Shown one piece after another: positions 8,913-16,580 of a stretch of DNA of 37,371 nucleotides. Below the pieces are notes generated by a model, which saw only the letters and a program-made list of their open reading frames with translations, did no database searches and was not told the origin of the DNA. Position numbers and translations under genes: made by a program. Location of the stretch: contig OMKD01000273.1 of NCBI GenBank assembly GCA_900299495.1, positions 1 through 37,371 on the forward strand, read 5' to 3'. This DNA comes from Sphingobacteriales bacterium (GTDB lineage: Bacteria; Bacteroidota; Bacteroidia; Chitinophagales; Saprospiraceae). The number at the start of each line of letters is the position of its first letter. Position 1 is the stretch's first letter.

Positions 8913-11900
8913 ATGAATGTAAAGCTTATCTCAGCAGGAGCTGGTTCAGGTAAGACCTATCGCTTAACAGAGGAGATTGTTCAGAAACTGAAGGAAGGCA
9001 TACCTCCCTCAGGGATTTTGGCAACTACTTTTACCAAAAAGGCAGCTGCAGAATTAAGGGAACGGGTTAGACAACGTTTAATCAAAGAAGGCCTGTTTGA
9101 TGCGGCAGAAGAAGTATCCAATGCGTTGATCGGGACGGTAAATGGATTAGGTACTAAATTGCTACAGCGATTTAGTTTTGAAGCAGGTTTATCTCCTAAT
9201 GTCCAGGTTATGGATGATTCTGAAATAGATATCTACTTCAGGTTAGCCCTTGCTCGAATTCTAGATCCTGAACGCGTGGAACAAATACAAGACCTGGCAA
9301 GCCGTCTAGGTTTGATGCCGGATGGTGGACGCTATAGTGGTAATGACTGGAGAAAGGATTTGAGTGTTATTTGTAATTATGCCAGAACCAATAATTTCAA
9401 AGCTCCAGAATTAGCAAACTCACTTGAGCTTTCCATAAAAACATTAGAGGATCTGTTTGAGGAAACAGTTTCAATAGATCATGCTAATCAAATATCCAAG
9501 CTAAAGCGGCTGATGGATTTTGTATTGGATGAGGTTGATCTTGATACGGACACAACTAAAACCACCTCAAACGCGATAGAGAAACTCAAAAAGTATAAAC
9601 GAAGCATAGATAATGGACAAACCTTAAAATGGTCCGATTGGTTGGGTATTGCTAAAATTAAACCAGCAAAAAAGTCAATAGACCTGTTCATAGATTTACA
9701 AGAATTTGCTCAGGATCATATCAAGTTCGAAGGATTTCAGTTCGACATAAAAACCTATGTCAAGCAATTATTCGAAATCACTCGAGAGGCCATAGAGGAG
9801 TTTGATGATTACAAAAAGAACAGAGGACTGATTGATTATATTGATATGGAAGCCATGCTGGATACTTTGCTTCAGCGATCAGATATTCAGGAAATATTAA
9901 GTGATGAACTTCGATTGGTTATTGTGGATGAGTTTCAGGACACGAGTCCCCTTCAGTTAAAGTTGTTTTTAAAACTGGATGAGCTAGCAGGAGATTCTAT
10001 CTGGGTAGGAGATCCTAAGCAGTCTATTTACGGTTTTAGAGGTGCAGATCCAATTCTAATGGCTTCTATATTGGAGGAGATTCTAATTGCTCCAGAGGAT
10101 ATTCAAAAGTTTTCTTATCGATCTAGAAAGGATCTTGTGAATTTCTCCAATTGTATATTCACTAGAGCCTTCTCAGATTTGCCAGAAGAACAGGTGGCCT
10201 TAATTGCTAAGCGCAGACCTGATGCAGTGCTGGAAGATCATAGAGAATCAAACAGTATGGCTAAGGCTGTACATAATTGGCATTTCCCTAAAGTGGAAGA
10301 CCAAAACAGGTTATCTGTATCAGCTTATGCAAGGCAAATCAGTGAAAAAATTGTAGATCTTCTACACAATCCACCGATTATTCATTGTAGAAAAACAGGT
10401 TCCTTTAGGCCTTTAACGCCCGGAGATATTGGTATCCTTTGCCGAACGAATAAATCCTGTCTCGAATTTTCTAAAGTGTTTCCGGAATTTGGCCTAAAAG
10501 CATCCATAGCAAAGGCAGGTTTGATGGATACTCGGGAAGTTAGACTTATTACAGCCTGTCTATATCATTTGATGGATCAGAATGATTCACTCTCTACAGC
10601 TGAGCTATTAGTTCTGCGGGGAGCTATGAACCTCAAAGAGGTATTGGATAGTAGGGCGGAGTATGTGTTGGCTGGAAAAGTTGATTACCGGGAACAATGG
10701 ATGGAAACTGATCGGTGGATTCAAATTTTGAAGAGCGTTGAAAGTCATAGTGCTGAGCTTTCCATTACGGAATTACTGGACTTGATTATGGAAGAGTTGC
10801 CCATTCGAGAAACGGTGATGGCTATGGAAAATCCAGCACTCCGAATGGCGAATTTGGATCAATTATTTATGTATGCACGTCAGTTTGAAGGTTCTTTTGC
10901 CCGTTTAGGTAAGGCTGCTACTATTGATGGATTTTTACTTTTCATGCAAGATTTGAATTTTTCCGAAAAGGACAATCAAGCTGCGACTGAGGATTCTGAT
11001 GCGATTCATTTATTAACCTATCATAGAAGTAAAGGCTTAGAGTATCCTTTCGTTATTTTATTCAATCTGAATGAGGTCAGAACCCCAAGTCCATTTGGGA
11101 TTAGTGTGCAACAAGGGGCTGAAAAACTTGATTTTCGGGATGTGCTTGCTGAACGTTGGATTCGTTTTATTCCAAATCCTTATGGTATAGGATATAAAAA
11201 TTCAGCCTTATTCAATAAGCTAAAGGAAACTCCTATCATGGAGCAGGCTATTCATAAAGAAAAAACAGAGAGTGCTCGTTTATTATATGTAGGTATTACC
11301 AGAGCTCGGGATTACATGGCTATACCAAGTTCAGAATATAAGAAATCCTTGCAATGGCTTAACCAGACTTTTTCAGAAAAAGCTGATCCGGAAGAAGAGT
11401 TCTTATCAGCAATCGTATCCAGTCCTATGGAGTGGAAAACAGAACCAATAGTTATTCTCAAAGAAGAAGTTGAGAAAGAGCAGCTTGATTTAGAATCGTT
11501 TTCTCCTAAGGTGAGTGAAATAAAGGTATACGCCAAAGAAAAGCATAAGCTGAATCTAAAAAAGGAATTGATTAAACTTAAAGACTTACCCGTAGATGAA
11601 ACTATGCTATTAGATGAATCTGCTTTCATACCTATTCATAGTTTAAATGTGGTGCCAGTCATTGAGCAGAAGGCCTATTATAAAGTGCTTGTTCGATTGA
11701 CCAAGTACAGATTGGTTTCAGAATCCGTTCCGGACAAACTTAACGAGTATGTTCGCGCTATAGAACCTGAGTTTAATGAAGAGCAAATAGATGGGCTAAT
11801 CAGAACTTCTGAGGCCCTTAGTAAGGTTCTTATTAGTAATGGAAGCATATTTATTGATTATCCTTTTCAGTTCAAAGAGCAGGAGCAAATCGTGGCCTTT

Positions 11901-12101
11901 GATGTTGATGTCCTAATAGAGGATGATGGTAGGAAGGAGGTTGTTCTGTTCATGGTGCCAGGTATGAATCCTAAAAGCCACAGAGAGCAAATAAAATTGA
12001 TCTCTTCGAAGTTAAAATTGCTGAAACAATCATCCTATTCAGTCTCTGTATTGAATGTGGCAACGCTGGGAATTTTGAAATACGAGGATATTTCTTTTTA
12101 A
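8913..12101 (+). CDS. UvrD/RecB-like superfamily 1 helicase (AddA/RecB type) with degenerate C-terminal nuclease domain
   Basis: A 1062-residue SF1A helicase. Motifs in order: Walker A GAGSGKT with Lys14, motif Ia TTFTKKAAAELRERV, Walker B IVDEFQDTSPLQ (about 337-348), motif III GDPKQSIYGFRGAD, motif IV YRSRKDLV, motif V LLTYHRSKGLEYP and motif VI LLYVGITRARD. This is the RecB/AddA arrangement for processing DNA ends in recombination repair. The last about 90 residues align with the position of the RecB-type PD-(D/E)XK nuclease: FDVDVLI (997-1003) keeps an aspartate, but where the catalytic DxK should follow the sequence reads VVLFMVPG (about 1010-1017), so nuclease activity is doubtful. No AddB-type partner gene is adjacent, unlike many Bacteroidota. 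It is probably cotranscribed with dcd. Confidence 0.9.
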   Translation: MNVKLISAGAGSGKTYRLTEEIVQKLKEGIPPSGILATTFTKKAAAELRERVRQRLIKEGLFDAAEEVSNALIGTVNGLGTKLLQRFSFEAGLSPNVQVMDDSEIDIYFRLALARILDPERVEQIQDLASRLGLMPDGGRYSGNDWRKDLSVICNYARTNNFKAPELANSLELSIKTLEDLFEETVSIDHANQISKLKRLMDFVLDEVDLDTDTTKTTSNAIEKLKKYKRSIDNGQTLKWSDWLGIAKIKPAKKSIDLFIDLQEFAQDHIKFEGFQFDIKTYVKQLFEITREAIEEFDDYKKNRGLIDYIDMEAMLDTLLQRSDIQEILSDELRLVIVDEFQDTSPLQLKLFLKLDELAGDSIWVGDPKQSIYGFRGADPILMASILEEILIAPEDIQKFSYRSRKDLVNFSNCIFTRAFSDLPEEQVALIAKRRPDAVLEDHRESNSMAKAVHNWHFPKVEDQNRLSVSAYARQISEKIVDLLHNPPIIHCRKTGSFRPLTPGDIGILCRTNKSCLEFSKVFPEFGLKASIAKAGLMDTREVRLITACLYHLMDQNDSLSTAELLVLRGAMNLKEVLDSRAEYVLAGKVDYREQWMETDRWIQILKSVESHSAELSITELLDLIMEELPIRETVMAMENPALRMANLDQLFMYARQFEGSFARLGKAATIDGFLLFMQDLNFSEKDNQAATEDSDAIHLLTYHRSKGLEYPFVILFNLNEVRTPSPFGISVQQGAEKLDFRDVLAERWIRFIPNPYGIGYKNSALFNKLKETPIMEQAIHKEKTESARLLYVGITRARDYMAIPSSEYKKSLQWLNQTFSEKADPEEEFLSAIVSSPMEWKTEPIVILKEEVEKEQLDLESFSPKVSEIKVYAKEKHKLNLKKELIKLKDLPVDETMLLDESAFIPIHSLNVVPVIEQKAYYKVLVRLTKYRLVSESVPDKLNEYVRAIEPEFNEEQIDGLIRTSEALSKVLISNGSIFIDYPFQFKEQEQIVAFDVDVLIEDDGRKEVVLFMVPGMNPKSHREQIKLISSKLKLLKQSSYSVSVLNVATLGILKYEDISF

Positions 12102-12157
12102 ATTTCCGAACAAAACATACATTTATCAAATAATTGAAAAAACTAAATATATAGAAA

Positions 12158-12715
12158 ATGGCGAAGAAAGATATTTTATTGATCGGTATCATTGTTGTGG
12201 TTTTGGCCGCACTTACTTATTTGATCTATGATCAGGTATTCAGTGATAAGGATGCCACAAATGAAGTAGTTTCTAATACTTTGGAAGATACCTATGAAGA
12301 AGATTCTGAAGATATGTACGATTATGACGAGCCGAATGAATCGGAAGACGAGAGTGACTTTGAAGATGAGGATATGACTGCAGATGATCTTATTGCCGAT
12401 GCTATTGATACAGATGAGTCAGAGGTTGTAGAGCCTGAAGATTATGAAGAAGATACTTTTGACAGTGATTTAGCCTCTTCAGGAGGAAAGTATATGGTAA
12501 TGGCTGGACAGTTCCGTCAAATGAAATGGGCTGAAGAACAGCAAAGACTAATGGTGAAAAAAGGGTACACTAAATCAAAAATCGAAATTTTTGATAAAGG
12601 AGCCTGGGCCAATGTACTTGTTGATCGCTTTGACAATTCCGCAGAGGCAGAAGCCTTAGTGGCAGAGTTAACCGATAAAGGAGTGGAAGCAACTATTATC
12701 GTTAAAAAGAACTAA
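12158..12715 (+). CDS. Membrane-anchored SPOR domain protein
   Basis: A 185-residue protein with an N-terminal transmembrane anchor (about residues 5-25), a very acidic Asp/Glu-rich linker (about 30-100), and a C-terminal SPOR domain (about 108-183) recognisable from YMVMAGQF, the middle helix with KKGY, and VLVDRF. SPOR domains bind septal peptidoglycan stripped of stem peptides, so a role in division or cell-wall remodelling on the periplasmic side is likely. The architecture (short cytoplasmic tail, single membrane helix, flexible linker, SPOR) is common in the phylum. Its TAA stop is formed from the A-tract of the following terminator. Confidence 0.9.
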   Translation: MAKKDILLIGIIVVVLAALTYLIYDQVFSDKDATNEVVSNTLEDTYEEDSEDMYDYDEPNESEDESDFEDEDMTADDLIADAIDTDESEVVEPEDYEEDTFDSDLASSGGKYMVMAGQFRQMKWAEEQQRLMVKKGYTKSKIEIFDKGAWANVLVDRFDNSAEAEALVAELTDKGVEATIIVKKN

Positions 12716-12753
12716 AAAAAGCCCCTTGAGATAATTCTCAAGGGGCTTTTTTT
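12714..12753. terminator. Bidirectional rho-independent terminator (SPOR gene and rhodanese gene)
   Basis: Perfect 10-bp stem GCCCCTTGAG/CTCAAGGGGC (12721-12730 with 12737-12746), loop ATAATT, flanked by seven A and seven T. It ends both convergent genes, and both stop codons overlap its A/T tracts. Confidence 0.95.
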
Positions 12754-13045
12754 ACATATCCTGCCAAGCAAGTACTCCACCAGTCAGGTTTTTAACATCG
12801 CTGAATCCAGCTTGAAGCATCAGGTGCTGAGCCATAGCAGATCGCTTACCTGATCGACAATGAACGATTACTTCTTTTCTTTTGATGTCCTCAAGATCAC
12901 CAAGTGCGCCCATGATTTCACCTAGAGGAATAAGTTTTCCTCCTATATTGAATTCATCATATTCATGTTTCTCTCTAACGTCTATCAGGACAAAATCTTC
13001 TTTATTGTCCATCTTCGCCTTAAGGTCTTGTACTGAAATTTCCAT
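12752..13045 (-). CDS. Single-domain rhodanese-like protein
   Basis: A 97-residue single rhodanese domain: FVLIDVREKHEYDEFNIGG at the N-terminal part, active-site loop HCRSGKRS with Cys63, and the C-terminal NLTGGVLAW typical of PspE/GlpE-like rhodaneses. The six-residue loop after Cys63 fits a sulfurtransferase rather than a phosphatase. There is no signal peptide, so it is probably cytoplasmic and transfers sulfane sulfur to an unknown acceptor. Its ATG follows the stop of the upstream T9SS cargo gene after a single base, so it is cotranscribed and probably coupled with that gene, with no obvious functional link. Confidence 0.93.
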   Translation of the reverse strand: MEISVQDLKAKMDNKEDFVLIDVREKHEYDEFNIGGKLIPLGEIMGALGDLEDIKRKEVIVHCRSGKRSAMAQHLMLQAGFSDVKNLTGGVLAWQDM

Positions 13046-13046
13046 A

Positions 13047-15521
13047 TTATTTGATTATTACGAATTTAGTTTTTGCATAGCTAATACCCTTATCATCTTC
13101 CACATTAAGAAAATACATGCCTTGCGGTAGCTCTTCTAAATTGATTTGGTGCTGTAAGTCTAAAATTTTGACTTGATTACCCAATTGGTCGAATATCCTG
13201 CATAATGAATTAGCTAGAACATTGTCCATGTCAAAGTTTAAAAAGCCTGTTGTAGGATTCGGATAAACATTTAGTTCATAAGTGACATCTTCCTCACGCG
13301 TACTTGTTGGTATAATATCTTCATTTCCTACAAGTGCACGAATCATAGGACTTCCTTGAATTATTCCTTCTTGATTAACCCAGTCACCCCAAATGTTTGC
13401 ATATATTTTGGAGGAGACATCACGATTGATGTCCAAGCCAACTGGTATACCAAAATTGGTTGAACTCAATTGTTGAAAACCTATGTAGAACTTCTGGCCT
13501 GCCTCCAAAGGAATTCCAGCTTCCTGGCCAAAGATATCCTTTAACAGATAGGTGGTAAAGCCTTGTAAGGTATCGAAATAACTGTCTGCATATATAGGAC
13601 TAATGAACTCCAAACTTTGGGTTGGTTCATTTGACAGTTCGTCCAGGTATATGTGAATAGAAAATAATTGATTCTCTATGTTTCCATTGATATGTGGAAA
13701 ATGGAATTGTACAGCCTTCAGTGTGTCCTCTATCTTAGACTCAAACTCCAAAGCAAAGGAAGGATTGTCAGTCTGTGGATTTTCAAGATATATCTGTCTT
13801 TCGGCAGTACCATCATCGTAAGCAAAATAGTTGTCGAAACGATGGATTCTGCTCACCTCGTCATTTTCTGTTATCTCATTTTGCAGGTTGAAGGTGTATG
13901 TTAATTCTAGTTCTGCCTTGTCGAGATTTGAAAATTGACTATTAATCGTATTAATAACATTTGATACCCTATCCACGGATAATTCCTGATAAAAGAAAGA
14001 AAATATCCCAGGTTCAACATTAACCGCGTCAATTACATTAAGGTTTAGAGGGATGCTTGTCCCAGTAGTTCTCTCTGTAAGTAATATATCTGAATCATTT
14101 GCCGGATTTTGAGGGATTTCATAATGATTAAAAAATACGGACTCCAGTTCCTGAACTACAATTTGCTGATTGATATCCGCAAGAAAATGCTTCCAGGGCA
14201 TATGCTCATATTCTAATATTAATGAATTTGGAATATCCACAAAAGCTACATCATCAAAAACACTGTTGAATGCTTCTGAGGCAGCTAATCTTACGTAATC
14301 AATATGCCAAAGATCATAAACCCCTGCAGGACTTACCTCATTGACGAATCTGAATTGGAAGCCATCGTATCTAAAATCTTCCGGAACATTTAGGCTTTGA
14401 AATTCAAATGGAGGAGAGATGCCAATAGGTGTATTTGAATCAAATCCACCACGAACCCATTGGGTTACCCAATTGCCATTTTGTTCTTTGAACTGAACTC
14501 TTAAACTATCTTGTTCATTCGGGTAAAGTCCATTCCCTTTTCTGGTATAAAAGAATCTTAGACTTACATCCTGATTGTTTAATCCTGCCAGATTCAACCC
14601 TCTTGAGGTCAAATAATCCGCTTCCCCTGATTCCAAATAAGGCGCACCTGTATGGTCCAAACCATCCAATGTTACCATTCCAACAGAAGGAGGATTCTCT
14701 GCCATGGTATTATTAACAAATCCGTCCTTTGTTAACCATCTACCAGAAGAGGTGTAAGGTTGATTACTATCTGAAAAATCATCAAAAAAAGGAATATCTA
14801 TATTGTATGATTGTACTTCCAACGGTACTTTGTAATAATCACAGACCGCAAATTCATCACATAATATTGCACAAATCGTATCTGTTCCTGCACCCAAACC
14901 AGCTGTGTATTTGAAACAAGAGGTAGGTTCATCATAGGTCATCCAGGCATTGCTTGCTAATTCATTATTGTATGAATTATCCGGGCAACTATAAAAAATA
15001 TTGCAGCTAAGTGATCCAGGTAAAAGATCACTGTCCAAACAAATATTTTCTATCGTTTCTTCTTCATTGATACTTATGCTGTTTAGAATGTGCGTTTGAC
15101 TTTCTCTTTGCGTCACAAAAGTATATTCGATTGTGGCGCAGTCTCCTTGATCTGGACAATACTCTACGCATACTTGCTCTAAAAATCCATCAAAGTCTCC
15201 TGCTTCATAGATTAGAAAATCTCCCTCAAAACTAACACCACCCTGTGCCTGAATTCCATCACAGTCTACAATTGTGAATACAGGATTTACAGAATATCCT
15301 ATTCCAGCGGTATCGATCTTAATATCTACCGTTTCGTTTTTTAGTAAATAGTTATAGTTGCCATATAGATTTGGGCAATTCATCATGCTAACCTGTAGCG
15401 CTTCATTTTGAACAGAACCATTGTACAAAGCAGGATTACTTTGCAGCGGAGCTTCCACAAGTTGTGCAGCCATAACAAAAGGAAGAAAACCAAGAAATAG
15501 GGTGTATATAGATTTCCACAT
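13047..15521 (-). CDS. Large secreted protein with T9SS type A sorting domain
   Basis: An 824-residue protein with a signal peptide (hydrophobic about residues 5-18, cut near MAAQ) and a C-terminal type A sorting domain starting at YELNVYPNPTTG and ending TKFVIIK, so it should be exported by Sec, then moved across the outer membrane by T9SS and anchored or released. The first about 240 residues are rich in paired cysteines. Residues about 245-420 look like a jelly-roll/MAM-like adhesive segment (FFDDFSDSNQPYTSSGRW to LWHIDYVRLA). No catalytic motif was recognised. It is the first gene of a two-gene unit with the rhodanese. An inverted repeat AGCAAC/GTTGCT (15552-15573) lies about 30 bases upstream of the start. 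Confidence 0.88.
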   Translation of the reverse strand: MWKSIYTLFLGFLPFVMAAQLVEAPLQSNPALYNGSVQNEALQVSMMNCPNLYGNYNYLLKNETVDIKIDTAGIGYSVNPVFTIVDCDGIQAQGGVSFEGDFLIYEAGDFDGFLEQVCVEYCPDQGDCATIEYTFVTQRESQTHILNSISINEEETIENICLDSDLLPGSLSCNIFYSCPDNSYNNELASNAWMTYDEPTSCFKYTAGLGAGTDTICAILCDEFAVCDYYKVPLEVQSYNIDIPFFDDFSDSNQPYTSSGRWLTKDGFVNNTMAENPPSVGMVTLDGLDHTGAPYLESGEADYLTSRGLNLAGLNNQDVSLRFFYTRKGNGLYPNEQDSLRVQFKEQNGNWVTQWVRGGFDSNTPIGISPPFEFQSLNVPEDFRYDGFQFRFVNEVSPAGVYDLWHIDYVRLAASEAFNSVFDDVAFVDIPNSLILEYEHMPWKHFLADINQQIVVQELESVFFNHYEIPQNPANDSDILLTERTTGTSIPLNLNVIDAVNVEPGIFSFFYQELSVDRVSNVINTINSQFSNLDKAELELTYTFNLQNEITENDEVSRIHRFDNYFAYDDGTAERQIYLENPQTDNPSFALEFESKIEDTLKAVQFHFPHINGNIENQLFSIHIYLDELSNEPTQSLEFISPIYADSYFDTLQGFTTYLLKDIFGQEAGIPLEAGQKFYIGFQQLSSTNFGIPVGLDINRDVSSKIYANIWGDWVNQEGIIQGSPMIRALVGNEDIIPTSTREEDVTYELNVYPNPTTGFLNFDMDNVLANSLCRIFDQLGNQVKILDLQHQINLEELPQGMYFLNVEDDKGISYAKTKFVIIK

Positions 15522-15631
15522 AAGGTATATATTTGAATCGCCGAATAAACGAGCAACTTTTCAAATTGTTGCTGATTAACAGTATAATCTTAACAAGGTT
15601 TATTCATATAAAGTGCAAAAGTAGTCATTAA

Positions 15632-15673
15632 TTCAATAAGCCCCAATAGTTAAGATTATTGGGGCTTATTGAA
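15632..15673 (-). terminator. Long perfect hairpin, probable terminator of the PASTA gene
   Basis: A perfect 17-bp inverted repeat (15632-15648 with 15657-15673) with an eight-base loop and a central CCCC/GGGG run, eight bases downstream of the PASTA-protein stop codon. There is no good T-tract after it on the minus strand, so the terminator role rests on stem strength and position. It could instead stabilise the 3' end of the mRNA. Confidence 0.65.
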
Positions 15674-15680
15674 AAACTAT

Positions 15681-16580
15681 TTAGAACTGATTTTCATCTT
15701 CATCTGATACATCTAGATCGTCAGAACCGCAGGCCATGGGTTTTTCCAGCGTCAGATAAATCTTTACATAATCACCGGATATAAGATTTGTTCCAGGATC
15801 GGGTGTCTGTTTGTAGATATATGCTTCTTCCAGGTCAATAACACTGGAATCTTCTATTGCATCAAAATTTAATTGACTGGATTCCAATAGGAATTTTGCA
15901 GTGGATAATTTAAGGCAGACAAGCTCTGGAACGGTTCTTTGTGCAATTACCTGTTTGGTAATAACTAAATCCAGTTTTTCCCCCTTCTCCACAAAGTATC
16001 CTTCTTTTAGCATCTCTTCCTCGATCTTTCTACCCTTATGATACATGTAGAGTATTGTTCCTTTTGCTTGCTTAGTATCTATGATCTCTTCCTTGATTTC
16101 AGAATTGATGCCTCTAACCTCCAATATTCTTTTGTACGATTCATACATATACGCAGCATCTCTGAATAAAGGCACCTCTACTTTTGGTGGAGTGTTAGAA
16201 CTAACGGTCAAATAGACTGTACGACCTTCTTTGATTTTAGCACCCGGACTCGGATTCTGAGAAAGAACTACTCCCGCTTTGATATCTTCTTTCCAAAGTG
16301 AATCAAATACAACAACCTTATAGTCCCCCTTTCGAGCAATCTTTTTTACTTGTTTTAACGGCAATCGTTGAAGATTATCCAAATAGATAGACTCTCCATG
16401 TTGTGTGTACATATTTAAACCAATGATCACTACGAATACAAAGCTTAAAATAGCCACAAGCATTAGTCCAAGATTTTTTAGGACCATTGGAGTTGTCAAA
16501 AAGATCTTTAGATTATTTGGTGCTGCTTTTAATGAAGGCAGAAATGTATTAGTCCACCATTGTTTTACTCGCTCTTGCAT
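15681..16580 (-). CDS. Membrane-anchored PASTA domain protein
   Basis: From the ATG at 16580 the protein has 299 residues; the in-frame ATG at 16631 would deepen the overlap with the ligase gene from 32 to 83 bases, so I prefer the inner start. A basic cytoplasmic N-terminus is followed by one transmembrane segment (about 36-54) and an extracytoplasmic part with three PASTA-like repeats; their hallmarks include GVVLSQNPSPGAKIKEG and IYKQTPDPGTNLISG. PASTA domains bind peptidoglycan or cell-wall precursors; here no Ser/Thr kinase domain is attached. The gene overlaps and follows the D-Ala-D-Ala ligase gene, a pairing known in Bacteroidota, so a wall-related role is likely. The tail is acidic (DDLDVSDEDEN). 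Confidence 0.9.
   Translation of the reverse strand: MQERVKQWWTNTFLPSLKAAPNNLKIFLTTPMVLKNLGLMLVAILSFVFVVIIGLNMYTQHGESIYLDNLQRLPLKQVKKIARKGDYKVVVFDSLWKEDIKAGVVLSQNPSPGAKIKEGRTVYLTVSSNTPPKVEVPLFRDAAYMYESYKRILEVRGINSEIKEEIIDTKQAKGTILYMYHKGRKIEEEMLKEGYFVEKGEKLDLVITKQVIAQRTVPELVCLKLSTAKFLLESSQLNFDAIEDSSVIDLEEAYIYKQTPDPGTNLISGDYVKIYLTLEKPMACGSDDLDVSDEDENQF

Noticed and set aside
15552-15573. Inverted repeat AGCAAC/GTTGCT upstream of the T9SS cargo gene
   Set aside because: Arms of only six bases in AT-rich DNA; noted with the gene but too weak for a separate regulatory call.
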